Source: Strongylocentrotus droebachiensis
Lineage: Eukaryota > Echinodermata > Echinoidea > Camarodonta > Strongylocentrotidae
Assembly (NCBI GenBank): GCA_035222895.1
Contig: JAVYIG010000603.1
Coordinates: 124,001-188,000, forward strand
Direction: 5' to 3'
Length of the DNA: 64,000 nucleotides
The notes under the pieces are model-generated. The model searched no databases and was not told the origin of the DNA. It saw nothing but the letters and a program-made list of their open reading frames with translations. Made by a program: the position numbers and the translations under genes. Below, piece by piece: positions 20,517 to 32,506 of the stretch (position 1 is the stretch's first letter; every line of letters begins with the position of its first letter).

Positions 20517-22148
20517 CAGGCACGCCGGAAGCAATTTGGGATTGGGGGGGGGGGGGGGCAAACATTCCAGGGGGCTCACCTTCCGAAGGCAGTGACGTAA
20601 TGAGAAAAAATGTTCGGAAGGGGGGGGGGGGGGGGCAGACGAAAAATCTGCATCACCACCAGTCTTACACGTTACATGCAGGTCTCGCGGAACGTTTTTC
20701 AAAGTAGAGTATTAACGATCAGGTAAAGCGTAAATTGGCGTGGGGTCCAGCCTCGGCAGGGGGTCAAGGGGCTGAGCCCCCGGAAGCTCAGGGATTTTTA
20801 GGTATTTAATTACGGTTAGATGAGCATCCAGGGGCCTCTTTAAGGCCATTGACGTGTTCGAGAGGGGGGGGCCGCCTTAGAGCCCTTGGTGGGGTCCAGG
20901 GGACAGGGCCCCGGAAGCTCAGGGGTTTTAGGTATTTAATTACGGTCAGATGAGCATCCAGGGGCCCGCCTTAGGGCCCTTGGTGGGGTCCAGGGGGCAG
21001 AGCCCTTGGAAACTCAGGGGTTTTAGGTATTTAATTATGGTCAGATGAGCATCCAGGGGCCCGCCTTATAGGGCCCTTGGTGGGGTCCAGGGGGCAGAGC
21101 CCCCGGAAGCTCAGGGGTTTTAGGTATTTAATTACGGTCAGATGAGCATCCAGGGGCCCGCCTTAGAGCCCTTGGTGGGGTCCAGGGGGCAGAGCACCCG
21201 GAAGTTCAGGGGTTTTAGGTATTTAATTACGGTCAGATCAGCATCAGGGGCCCGCCTTAGGGCCCTTGGTGGGGTCCAGGGGGCATAACCCCCGGAAGCT
21301 CGGGGTTTTTAGGTATTTAATTACGGTCAGATGAGCATCCAGGGGTTTTAGGTATTTAATTACGGTCAGATGAGCATCCAGGGGACCGCCTTAGGGCCCT
21401 TGGTGGGGTCCGGGGGTGGAGCACCCGTAAGCTCTGGGGTTTTAGGCATTTAATTACGGTCAGATGAGCATTTTTTATACCTTATTTGTGACATTGGCAG
21501 GTCACTTATTTTTTCTCTCCGTCTTTCTTTCTTTTTCTCTTTAACATACTTTTTCAAAAAGTGAGGGGGGGGCTTGAGCCCAGCCACTTTGCAGACCATG
21601 ACATAAAGGCTTCTAAATAAGCGTATTTTTCGCCAGACTGTAATTTGGGAATTTCTTATTTTCCAACAAACTCATAAAAAGGTATGACTTACAAAAAAAT
21701 GGAGAAAAAATACCGGAAAATCATGTCATAACAGCAACATTTGTAAATCACTGGTATCGTATAGATATACCCCCCCCCCCCCCCCCCATCAGTACGCCAG
21801 CGTTCAGGGGCTCATGTCTTCTCACCCCTATAACAAAACAAAAAAACAGACACGCTTTCCCATTCTCGCACAATATGTCCACGATATGCGCGTATCGCTA
21901 TTATAAACCGTTTAGGAAGCATGCGCAATGTTATGAAATTTAATTCCTGTGAACTTTCCTTTTCTTTGAATGGAATGGTATATGTGATTTAATTCAGGTT
22001 TTTATTATTGTTATGTTCTTTTGGGTTAAATATACAAACCATGTTTATTCCTTTACTGCTTTTCTTTCTTTTTTTTTGGAAGGGGGGGGGGCGTTTTGGG
22101 GGGGCAAAAATGCGTTCCCCCCCCCCCCCCCCACTTCCGGCGCCTATG
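20517..22148 (+). mobile_element. hAT-like non-autonomous element (1.63 kb)
   Basis: Left end CAGGCACGCCGGAAGC, right end CTTCCGGCGCCTATG, flanked by 8-bp TCACCATC (20509-20516, 22149-22156). The centre (about 20770-21480) is a tandem array of roughly 95-bp G-rich units with 'ggtatttaattacggtcaga'. Several G and C homopolymers follow. It is the same family, inverted, as 13802-15006. There is no transposase frame. Confidence 0.7.
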
Positions 22149-22259
22149 TCACCATCAGATAAGAATATTTAATATTATCGAGAAAAAAAATCAGGCTACA
22201 CGAGAAACAAATCCTGCAAAACGCAATTAACATTTAAGAGGATGCACGTACCATCGTTC

Positions 22260-22590
22260 TCCCCCGAACTGAATTTAAAGATAAAGATGAGTTCTGCAAG
22301 GTTCTGGAGCCATCAAAATCATAATAAATTTGGCCCAGTCTTTGGTAAAATAACAAGCACTGCACACATGAAGATGTATGCGGGACTACACAAATCGTGT
22401 CGGGGTTACTCATTTTGATTTCTTTATCTTTCTATGCTCATTACTCAGCCAGTATACATTTTCTACCAAAATTGTTTGGCAAATGACATTTATTTGTAAT
22501 CTTCAACATTCAGTGTAAGTACCGTTTGATTGTGTGAGAATTGATTTTCTTTTTTACCAGAACTCAAGTTTATCTTTAAGAACAAAAATA
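22260..22590 (+). repeat. Dispersed repeat, copy near 22.4 kb
   Basis: Second copy of the 16730-17090 repeat, with moderate divergence. Confidence 0.6.
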
Positions 22591-22944
22591 GCATTTTATT
22601 TTACGGAATTAAGCCTTAAAAAGTTGGATATTTTGTGCATTGCTTGATCGGCCCAATTTTAAGATCCTGACTTTTTTTCGACAATAATAAGAAAAATATA
22701 TTCATTGTGTCTTATTCACCCAAGGTAGTCATATCAGTCGTAATAGTACTCTTCCTGTGGACCCTGAAATTGTTTGTTACCCAGCAATGACAGGTACTTG
22801 TTTACACCTGAGCAAGAAGTCTAAATGGAGGCCAAACGGCTTGTCCAAGGATGTAAGCGCCGAGCAAGGATCGAATCCAGAACCTTTCATAGGAGAGTCA
22901 AGAACTTTCACGAATATACTACAGTGCTCCCATATTACACTTAC

Positions 22945-23130
22945 CCACACACTGAGGAAACGGTTCCGAGAAACTTCCTGAGCCCGTGCAGGTAACAGAC
23001 GACGGACCCGCTCGGCTATAACCAGTCGGACAAGAGAAACTACATTGTTGACCTTCGATCACATATTCATCGGTTGAACACGTCGAAGAAGATACCAATT
23101 CGTCTAATTCAGGTAGGGTGCACGTCATTA
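22945..23130 (-). CDS. CCP (sushi) exon, most 3' copy
   Basis: 186-nt exon, acceptor TTTACTCAG, donor TGTGTGG/gtaagt, phase 1-1. Six cysteines in the order TCT, STC, QQC, FSC, VTC, QC with the sushi core CSFSCPTGYSRAGPSSVTC. This is the most diverged copy: it has two extra residues near the second Cys (SSSTCSTDEYVIEG), and QC instead of RC at the end. It lies alone, about 5.8 kb from the next CCP exon, and is followed by the EGF-type exons of the constant part. Upstream, in frame across the acceptor, is MVCLILFIIYSVM. Confidence 0.85.
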
Positions 23131-24046
23131 CTGAGTAAATAATGAAAAGAATCAGACAAACCATGAGTGCCTTAAGAAATATTCAAACAGTCCTGCTACT
23201 AATATTCATAAACCCGATCTTAATTTTCTCAAATTCATTAAAAGGCGAAGACCTCATTCCTTGTAATTAACGCCGATCGGAGATCATGCCCTGACATATG
23301 AATATTAGTAAATAATTCGAAAATGAATTACAGTGGAGGTCTGGAGTGTATATCGAAAACAACTTTATAAAGTCAACTTATTTCTGACGATGACCAGCGA
23401 AAGACGGCCACGAAAGAAAAATATATATATATATTCGAGTATAAAAAGATATAGATTATAAATGAATTTAATCGAGAACACTTTTACAACATTAAAGCAA
23501 GGACCTCAAACGAATTATGTTAATTGTCGCAGGAGCAAGTGTCGTACAACCACACAATGTTATATTATAAGCCTACAGATAAACGGTTAAAGTGGATTTT
23601 GTTCAGAAAAAACAGAGAGAAAAAAGAAAAAGTTATAGGGTTCTCTCCTTCCCACCTGACCCCCAAACCTGTGTAGAAATAATAAGTATAAAATATACCC
23701 AAAGCCGTCCCTTAGCATGCAAGGCGAACCCACTCGAGTCCAGAGCGGCTGAAGACAGAAAGTTAAGGAGTACATTGTGTCTCAAGGTCCATTTCATTTC
23801 ATTGTCGCCTCAACAGCTTAAACTCAAGCTATGGGACATATGGACAGATAGATATATATATATCATAGTTTTCTAGGTCAACGGCTAAATAAAATTGAAG
23901 CCTGTAGTATAAATATCCCATGACAAATATTAAGAGACACCGAGAGATTATTTATGGGCCATATTAAAAGTTAAATCATGGGTAAATCGCGAACATGAAC
24001 ATGTCGGACAATGACTACCCATGGTTTATGTTTGAGAGATATATAC
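23131..24046. other. Intron sequence, part of the duplicated cassette
   Basis: Resembles the sequence beyond the other CCP exons (23190-23400 versus 29190-29290 and 31390-31620), with 'ctttatgaagtcac'-like text and a short (AT)n run. No exon supported. Confidence 0.55.
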
Positions 24047-24085
24047 CTGTTTCTGGACAATCGGGGGTGGCGTTGAGATCACACT
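24047..24085 (-). CDS. 39-nt mini exon, probably a truncated EGF exon
   Basis: Acceptor TATTTTTGCAG, donor GAAACAG/gtatat, phase 1-1, so it can be included or skipped without changing frame. It encodes ECDLNATPDCPET, with two Cys and an N-glycosylation sequon. It matches the first third of the EGF exon at 19198 (EC..N.S...C), and its upstream intron is shared with that exon, so I read it as an EGF exon that lost its second half but kept splice sites. Inclusion in mRNA is unproven. Confidence 0.5.
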
Positions 24086-25112
24086 CTGCAAAAATAATAT
24101 ATAAAATATGTTAAATACTGTTCAGTATCCAGTATTGCGACAAGTGCGTACATACAGTACTCAACAGAAATTCCCCATTAAGAGTCATGTTTGCGATTTC
24201 TCAGATTTTTCGATCACTTTGTTTCATGAGCATCGTTAGGACCATGACCAATTCCGCCTAGGACATTCTTCACTGTCTAATTACCTGAACGTCTGTAACA
24301 CCCGCTTCTATTTAATAATCCCCTTTGTTAACTGCTTTACAATCAGAATGTACCCGCCTCTATTTGCACATACCTTTGTCAAGTGTGTTGATCTTTAAAT
24401 TAACGCTCCCTTTTATTTGTGGTTTATTCTACACTCGTATCACCATGATTACCCTTCTCTACTTTTCAATATTTTGGCTCTCTTTTGTAGTATCCAGTAT
24501 ATTCTTATGTTGTTTGAGTTCTTATGTCTAACCTCGATATTATACAAAGATATTACATTTATTCACAGATTTCAGTTCCTGACGATAGTCATGAAAGAAG
24601 GTGATCTAACATTTGAGAGCTTGCAAACATGACTCTTATTCAGATTTCTGTTTCGTACTGTAAATACACTGGTCAGTAAATTTCACGTTAAAATGAACCA
24701 AAATGAGTTTGTAGACAAGATATTGTGGTAACCAAGGTGATATTACCGATGATTACATAAACGTCAAAAAAATGACATATCTGATCGTTAATATCTCAAA
24801 TGTTAAAACTCGTAAAGGGCTCGTTCAGATGATGTTCAGATTACGGCGTGGCAATGGTTCCAATCAGGACTTTCAAGACTGATTAAAATAAGGTATCTAC
24901 AACTGCCATTAACATTCCTGGCCATATTATTGCTGTATATTCATGTTTCTCGTGATTGCAAGAGGAAAGCATTGAAGCAAATGTTCAGATAATCTATTCC
25001 AAAAATTTACAGTAATGGCACTTGTATAATGAAGAACATGAGCCTTGTGTTTAGGGGTATATATCTAAGGGTAATTGTTGCAGTTTAACCCTAAAAACGC
25101 CGGGTTATTTTG
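24086..25112. other. Intron sequence
   Basis: 24590-24800 is the third copy of the intronic block seen at 18.4 and 19.7 kb. Nothing coding. Confidence 0.5.
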
Positions 25113-27880
25113 GTGCTCAATTCAATTCAATTCAAATAATTTTATTTCCAAAACTCAATCGAAACATGAGCTCTGAGCCAAGGGAGGGGGATGGGTTGTC
25201 CCCTTGGAATTTCGGCCATGGAAAGTCGACAAATTATTAAACCTGTCATATTGTTTGTTTGTTTGTTTTGTTTTATTTTCACTTTTTCATATCAATACAA
25301 AGAAACATACAAATAAATATAATGAATAACATGTAAGATTGACAAAATTTGTTTCTACTTAAAATAAAAGTTTCATACAAAAGGAAAAAAGCAGGAGACC
25401 ACATGTCGTAAGCGTAAATGCTTGAAGATGACCGTGGCCTCTGCCGAGTTAACAAAATAAAAGAACAACCAATGCAACTGCATTGTATTCAATGTTAAAT
25501 AAGATATAAGTGAAGTGGTTAAAAGTGAGCATGGCTGAATTAATTTTGAGTGAAAATAACAAAACATATTTAGTGAAATATTTCGTGTTGAGAAGTGCAT
25601 TTGTGCAAGGTGCAAAAATTTAACTTGGTGGAACAAAAAGAGACTAATACCGTGATATTAATTGTGTGTTGGTTTCAGTTACAGGTGATAATATTAAATG
25701 TATGCAGGGTCCATTCCTGTTGACAAACAAAGGCAGAACAATTCAAGACATAACAAATTTAATAGATAATTTTAAATTTCTATGTAAGATCTAGTAAACT
25801 ACACTGAGTTAACAAATATGTTTTCATATAAGCTTTAAAAGAATAAAGGGAGGTAAGTTATTCCAAATATCTGGTCCATGGTGTCTAATTGATCGTAGGG
25901 CTAAACTAAGTTTGGGATTATTAAGATGGTAATCATGAGCATGTCGAGTTAAATATGAGTGTACGTTTACATTTAATAAATAAAAGTTTAAGAAAGATGC
26001 TGGAAGAGTTTTGGAAGTGTACTTATACATAAAAATGGCAGTTTGGAGCGTATGTATATCATAAACCTTTAATGTTTTTAATTGACTAAATAACGGGTTC
26101 GAATTTGCAAGATAGTTAGAGTGTGTACAAATACGAATTGCTCTCTTCTGCAAAAGAAATATTGAGTTTATTTTAGTTTTACTACAGTTTGCCCATATAA
26201 TATTACAATATGTTATATACGGTAAAATTAAAGTATTATAAAGAATAAACAAAGATCTATCATTTATCAAACATTTCATTTTATACAAAATACCAATATT
26301 CCGGAATATCAAAATATTTATATTATGAATGTGTTCGTTCCAAGACAAATTTGAGTCAATAATAACTCCTAAAAATGTTGTTTATTGTTTTTCTACCAGG
26401 GATAAACCATCTAAAAACAAATTACATTGTGGTTGGTCTTGGGAGTTAATAGTTCTAAAACGGATAAAATTAGTTTTACTTATATTTAAGGATAATTTAT
26501 TACATTTAAACCATATTGAAATATTACATAAAAATTAAGATTTACAGTATCAACAAGTGTATCAATATTTTTGTGTGAGTAAAGTATATTTGTATCGTCG
26601 GAAAAAAGAAAGTAAGTTAGAATATTTGATGATTTTATTATATCATTTACATAAATCAAAAAAATAAGAGCGGGCCTAAGATGGAGCATTGAGGAACTCC
26701 ACATGTGAAGTTCAATTTTGAGGAACTATTAGAATGATAATAAACATACTGTGATCTATTTTTAAGATAGTCCTCAAACCAAGATAGAGCAAGGCCTCTG
26801 ATACCATAGTGTTCTAGTTTATGAAGTAAGATTGTATGATCAATGGTATCAAAGGCCTTACTCAGATCCATAAAAATACCTATAACATGCTTCTTATCTG
26901 CGAGAGATTCAATTATTTTATCACAAAGTTTAATTAAAGCAAAATCAGTTGAATGATTTTTCCTAAATCCAAACTGGTTAGGAATCAAAATATCGTGCTC
27001 ATTCAAAAAAGAAATCAATCATTTATATACCAATTTCTCAAAAACCTTTGAAATACTTGATAATAATGATATGGGACGATAATTTTGAGGTTTAGATGGG
27101 TCATCTTTTTTATGAATCGGTATAACCTTAGCAATTTTTAATAAGTTAGGACAGGAACCAGTAGAGAGAGAAAAATTACATATTTGAACCAATGGAGAAA
27201 CAATAAAGTGTATTATTTGCTTAATGAGATCCATACTTAACCCATCTGGTCCTGATGACTTGCTTGATTTCAGTGATTGAACTATACTAACTACCTCATG
27301 AATTGTTGTGGGAGTAAAGAATAGTGAATTTTCAGAGGGTTCTAAAAGATATTGAGAAAATGATTGTTGCCAGCATCTATCTTAGAGGCTAATTTGGGAC
27401 CTACATTAACAAAGTACTCATTAAAATAATTAGCACATTCATTAAAATTATTAATGTCTTGTCCATTAACATTCATGTTTGTATTAATATGTTTTTTCTT
27501 ACCAGTAAGATCTTTGATAATATTCCAAAGAGAATTATTATTTTGAGTACTCGCAATTTTATTTGAGTAATATAATTTGCGGGATAGCCGAATAATAGAT
27601 GTTAACTTATTTTTTTATTTTTTTATATTTATCTAAATCAATTTGATCTTTACTTCTTAATGATTTCTTATATAATCGATTGCGAGTCGCAATCGATCGC
27701 AAAATGCCCCTCGTTGTCCATGGTTTCTTAGCCTTATTTTTATTTAACTTAATTCGAACCAAAGGTATATTTTTGTTGTAATAATACATTAATTTATTCA
27801 AAAATATATCGTAAGCATCATTTGCAACTACTTAATTAAATACATCAACCCAAGATTCTGATGCTAATTCCGCCCGAATA
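25113..27880 (-). mobile_element. Decayed LINE with most of a reverse transcriptase
   Basis: Minus-strand pieces, in order from high to low coordinates: KPWTTRGILRS (pre-RT, 27601-27801); VIPIHKKDDPSKPQNYRPIS (27019-27234); QFGFRKNHSTDFAL, MDLSKAFDTIDH and YGIRG (26656-27018); FSDDTNILYS (26486-26704, first residue of the FADD box changed); LYNTLILPYITYC (25824-26348). At least one in-frame stop (near 27018) and two frameshifts separate the pieces, and no endonuclease is seen, so it is inactive. The low end is AT-rich and ends near a TTCAATT microsatellite at 25113-25135. CR1/Jockey-like group by motif; family not assigned. It lies in a receptor intron. Confidence 0.85.
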
Positions 27881-28939
27881 TTGATAAAGTATATCATCAA
27901 GAAGTCCATTAAATTCCATATATATGTCTCAAATGGCTTTTAAATGATTACTTAGTAACTAAGTAGATATTGATCAGCGCAGATATCATTCTGCGTTGTG
28001 TACAGTATATACTTTCTGGAAGAAATGTTCATTTTGGCAGCTTTAAATAGTTGGATACATTTTGCACTGCATGATCGAAGCAATGTTATCATCTTGACTG
28101 CGTTTCGACAATAATAAGGAAAGAAATATCAATTATGACTTATTTACCCAAGGTAGCCATATCAGTACTAAAAGTACTCTTTCTGTGGACCCTGCAATTT
28201 TTAATTATCCGGCAATGACAGGCGTTTATAAGAATTATATCAATTAATGAATTCAATAAATATTTGAAAATGTCAAATAAAAATAATATCCATTTATTTT
28301 TATGTATATAATTCATTTTTTGATGTTAACTTTAGTCATGCATAACAGTCTTTACAAATGAAATAACAAATAAATAAATAAATAAGGGAGTAGGCCTATC
28401 GCCTTATAATAAACCCTTTCGGGATAAGTGGGCCGGGGGGTTCTGAATTCCATACATAGTAAGAAATGGATATTATTTTTTGTTATTTTAATAAATAAAC
28501 GACTGATATGCAAGACTAGGTAAACACCTTTATTTGACATTTTTAAATATCACAGTAAATTAATTGATTGTGTTTCTTGTTATTTATTGATTTAATTCTT
28601 ATAAACGCCTGATCTGCAAGACTAGGTAATTCTAGGTAGTTTTATTTGATTTTTAATCTGTTTCTATTTTGATTATTTGAATTTAAACGACTTAAATTTC
28701 TATTCCTTAAATTCTATTATAAACGACTGATTTGGCAGACTAGTCAATGCACCCTTTCGGCTAAACCGAGGGGGGGGGGGGGGGGGCTTTGGACGAATGG
28801 TCGCATTCCAGTCAACAACGCACCCTTTCGGCCAAACCCGGGGGGGGGGGCTTTGGACGAATGGTCGCGTTCAAATCAACGACAACGTAACGCGACGCGA
28901 TGCTACCCACCCTTTCGGCATAAACCTATATACACTTAC
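27881..28939. other. Intron with cassette homology and G-run repeats
   Basis: 28020-28230 matches 22620-22800, placing the two CCP exons at 28.9 and 22.9 kb in one duplicated cassette. At 28740-28910 a 'ccctttcggc..aaccgggggg' block with 'ctttggacgaatggtcgc' is repeated twice. Confidence 0.55.
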
Positions 28940-29122
28940 CCACACAACGAGGAAACATTTGCGAGAAACTTCCCGAGCCCGTGCAGGTAACAGACGACGG
29001 ACCCGCTCGGCTATAACCAGTCGGACAAGAGAAGCTGCATTTTTGATCGTAGCTTACTGATGTTGCCCGTGAACACGAAGAAGATACCATTTCGTCAAAT
29101 ATAGGTACGGTGCACGTTATTT
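28940..29122 (-). CDS. CCP (sushi) exon at 28.9 kb
   Basis: 183-nt exon, acceptor AACTCACTAG, donor TGTGTGG/gtaagt, phase 1-1. Six Cys; it has CSRATSVSYDQKC where other copies have CSPGTSVSYNDLC, and SFSQMFPRC near the end. Its in-frame upstream sequence is the clearest signal-peptide-like version, MFLKALMVCLILFIINS. Three extra nucleotides before the acceptor keep both that frame and the exon phase. Confidence 0.85.
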
Positions 29123-30219
29123 CTAGTGAGTTAATAATGAAAAGAATCAGACAAACCATGAGTGCCTTTAGAAACATTCAAACAGTTTTGCCATTAATAA
29201 TCATAAAACCCGTCCTTAATTCTCCCAAACTTCCTAGTAAAGGAGAAACCATCATTCTTTGTTAGTAACTCCAATCGGAGAGCTTTTAGTCACACATTGC
29301 ATACAGGCACAAATATAAGGCAACACAATGGCTTTGCAGAATTAATAATTTCTGGTCGTAATTAGCTCCATTACACATTTTTAAACATCTATTAATATAT
29401 GGACTGAAAAGATCAAGCAATGGACGGGAATTTTCATTTGAGCAGCTAACTATAGAGCAGATGAAGACAGAAAGTTATGAAGAACATTGTTTCTCAAGGC
29501 TCATTTCATTACATGTCATTGTCGCCCCAGCGGCCCCCAATCTTTGGGACATATTTTTTATAGAGAGATATATAGATACAAATATTACTTTTGCTATTAA
29601 AGGGTTAAATAATATTTGAGCTTGTCGTATAACTTTTCTATTTTGTTTTTATATTGATAAGTTTTATTGGTCAGAAAACACAATAATTTACAAAATATGC
29701 GATACATTGTTTTGCAGAAAAATAATGAATAATCATATTGTTTCACACTTACAATCTTGTAGTTTCACATTTCAGTGTAACATTAAAAAAGATAGCATGA
29801 TACTTCTGTATAACCCGGCCGCACAGACGATACCAGATGTTTGCCACTATACAAGAATGGGTCCCATATAGTATGAGAATTTTGTTAAACGAGAAGTAAC
29901 TGAGTCAAAATTCTTAACCAATACACCACAGCCAGGAGCGTCGCTACTCCCTAGACCTTTTTTTGCAGTGGGGGGGGGGGGGGGGGAGGGTGTAGAGACC
30001 ACCGATTACCGACAAAAATAACCACCAATTACCGACAAATATCCCAATGTCTACAAATTTAACCTTATATAATAAACCCGGGACCGAAGGCTAAATTATT
30101 TTTTCCTATGAACTATCTTTAGTAGTTGCGTATACGCACATGGTCATTTTCCTCGACGACATTAATATACGATTTATTTAGTCAACCTAATCAGCATCGT
30201 AGCTATATATCTAAATGCA
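29123..30219. other. Intron with G-run and cassette homology
   Basis: 29400-29640 is cassette-related to 35740-35990. A G run lies at 29969-29987. No exon found. Confidence 0.5.
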
Positions 30220-30655
30220 CGCGCGTAGCTAAGATCTTTTCTTCTTTTCTTTTCTTTTTTTTTTTTTTTTTTGGGGGGGGGGGTGGTAGTGAGCACGCAA
30301 AGTGTGCGAAGCGCGCTCCCTAGAGGGGTGGATGAATGGAGGGGGGTCATTAAATTATTAGAGAAAGAAGACGATTCGTTGTACCATTCTCGACTCTTAA
30401 CACTAATTGTTTGATTGTAGTTTCCCCCCTTTCGCGAGAAGCGCTGAAGCTCTGACGTTTCCTTAAAATATTAGAGAAAGCCGACGATTTGTTGTACTGT
30501 TCTCATCTCTTAATCCTTGTCTGAATTCAGTTTCCCTCCCCTCTCCCGCGCGAAGCGCGGAAGGTATGACGTTTTCTTAAATCATAAGAGAAAGAAGACG
30601 ATTCTTTGTACTGTTTCCATCTCTTAATCCCTGTCTGAATTCAGTTCCCCGCCCT
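30220..30655 (+). mobile_element. Fragment of the CGCGCGAAGCGCGG tandem-repeat element
   Basis: Begins around 'gcgcgtagctaagatc', has a T run, a G run, 'ggtggtagtgagcacgcaaag', then two to three copies of a unit with 'agagaaagaagacgattc' and palindromes like CCGCGCGAAGCGCGG. It is the reverse complement of the repeats at 57170-58180 and 62120-63130. Its right edge cuts into a CCP exon. Confidence 0.6.
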
Positions 30656-30806
30656 CTTCCTGAGCCCGTGCAGGTAAAAAATGATGGACCCGTTAGGTTA
30701 TAACCAGTCGGACAAGAGAAGTTGCGTTGTTGATTGTAGCTTACTGAATCACCCGGTGAACACGAAGAAGATACGTTATCTTGTAATGGAGGTACGGTGC
30801 ACATCA
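30655..30806 (-). pseudogene. CCP exon broken by a transposable element
   Basis: The acceptor (GAACCCAG) and the first two thirds of a CCP exon are present (CSPGDSVSYNQQ, FSCPTGYNLTGPSFFTC). From about 30655 the sequence switches to the CGCGCGAAGCGCGG element, so the last Cys and the splice donor are gone. The third Cys is also Arg (QQRNFSC). The upstream signal-peptide-like frame has decayed to a T run. A non-functional member of the cluster. Confidence 0.75.
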
Positions 30807-31152
30807 CTGGGTTCATAATGAAAAAAAAACAATGAGTGCTTTTAGGAATATTCAAACAGTCTTGCATTAATATTCATGTACCCTACCTTAATTTCCGAAA
30901 CTTCCTTAATTTACGAAACTCTCATTCCTTGTTGCTAACCCAAATCGGAGAGCATATCGTCATGCCCTGAGCTATGGATGTAGTAAATAACTTGAAAAAA
31001 GAAGAAAAGAGGAGGATACTACCGTATACAACTTTATGAAGTCACCATATTTCTGGTGATGACCCATCACCTGTCACCCAGAACCAAGAACCTCTCGTAG
31101 GAGAATCGAGAACCTACACGATTATTCCACAGTGCTCTTATATTACACTTAC

Positions 31153-31335
31153 CATCACAACGAGGAAACGGTTCCGAGAAACTTCCTGAGCCCGTGCATG
31201 TAACATCCGACGGACCCGCTCGGCTATAACGATCCGGACAAGAGAAACTGCATTGTTGACCGTAGCTTACTGATGTACCGGGTGAACACGAAGAAGATAG
31301 GTTTTCGTCAAATGAAGGTACGGTGCACGTTATTA
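31153..31335 (-). CDS. CCP (sushi) exon at 31.2 kb
   Basis: 183-nt exon, acceptor TTAACTCAG, donor TGTGATG/gtaagt, phase 1-1. Six Cys. The usual CPTGY is CPDRY here, so a normally conserved glycine is lost. Upstream in frame: MFLEAFMVCLILFIINSV. Confidence 0.85.
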
Positions 31336-31656
31336 CTGAGTTAATAATGAAAAGAATCAGACAAACCATGAATGCTTCTAGAAACATTCAAACATACTTG
31401 CAATTGATATTCATGAACCCGACCTTAATTTCCGATTCTTCCCTAAAATACGAAACCCACATTCCTTGTTGTTAACCCCAATCGGAGAGCATATATTCTT
31501 GCCCTGAACTATGGATGTAGTAAATAACTTGAAAAAGAAGACAAGTGGAGGATACTACCGTATACAACTTTATGAAGTCACCATATTTCTGGTGATGACC
31601 CATCACCCATCACCCAGAACCAAGAACCTACACGATTATTCCACAGTGCTCCTATA

Positions 31657-32314
31657 CAGTGTGAGTCAAAAAAAAGTTTACACCTAGAAAATTGCTAATT
31701 ATTTAAAAAATCATATTTGAACAGTAAATGATAATACATCTCATGAAAGAGTGTTTGATCCCAAATCATTTGGTATCATTTTTGTGTGGTATGTGTTCAC
31801 ACTTGGATGAACACAAGGCATTGTTTGCGAGAGTGCAAAAATCGATTTGCGCCAAAGTTGCTTGTGTGATGTTTGAATAAAACAATTGGGATTTGGGTAT
31901 TAATTCGGTCTTTGCAGATCCAAATAACATCCCTAACAAAATTAATCATGCCACACATATCAAATATCGAATATCAAATATCAACGTACATTTATGCGTG
32001 TGTGTGTGTGTGAATTTGCTTCTGCAAAAAGCATATCCAATGCATTTCATTTGATACATTCAATTTATTCTCTCACTCCGCTAATCCCAACATAATACAT
32101 GCAGTAGGCATCACTTTGGCGCAAGTCGATTTTTGCACTCTCGCAAACAATGCCTCATGTTCATCCAAGCGTGAACACATATCACAAAAAAATCGTACTA
32201 AATGATTTGGGATAAAACACTCTTTCATAAGGTGTATAATACTCTACTGTTCATAGATGATTTTAAAAATAATAAGCAATTTTCTAGGTGTAAACTTTTT
32301 TTTGACTCACACGG
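31657..32314. mobile_element. Foldback MITE (658 bp) beside a splice donor
   Basis: Ends CAGTGTGAGTCAAAA and TTTTGACTCACACGG, flanked by TA (31655-31656, 32315-32316), Tc1/mariner style. Long imperfect arms (over 200 bp; for example GCGAGAGTGCAAAAATCGA and its inverse) fold on each other around a (GT)n loop. The right end is about ten bases inside the intron, next to the donor of the CCP exon 32327-32506. Sister cassettes (for example 35370-35390) show the empty site. Confidence 0.8.
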
Positions 32315-32326
32315 TATTACACTTAC

Positions 32327-32506
32327 CCTCACAACGAGGAAACGGTTCCGAGAAACTTCCTGAGCTCGTGCAGGTAACAGTCGACGCACCAATTAGCTCA
32401 AAGCCAGTCGGACAAGAGAAACTGCATAGGTCATTGTAGCTTACTGATGTACCCGGTGAACACGGAGAAGATACGTTTTCTTCTAATGAAAGTATGGTGC
32501 ACGTTA
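32327..32506 (-). CDS. CCP (sushi) exon at 32.4 kb
   Basis: 180-nt exon, acceptor TTAACTCAG, donor TGTGAGG/gtaagt, phase 1-1. The domain reads TCTILSLEEN, then the sequence typical of the array, and ends RCEG instead of RCDG. Upstream in frame MVCLILFIINSV. Confidence 0.85.
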
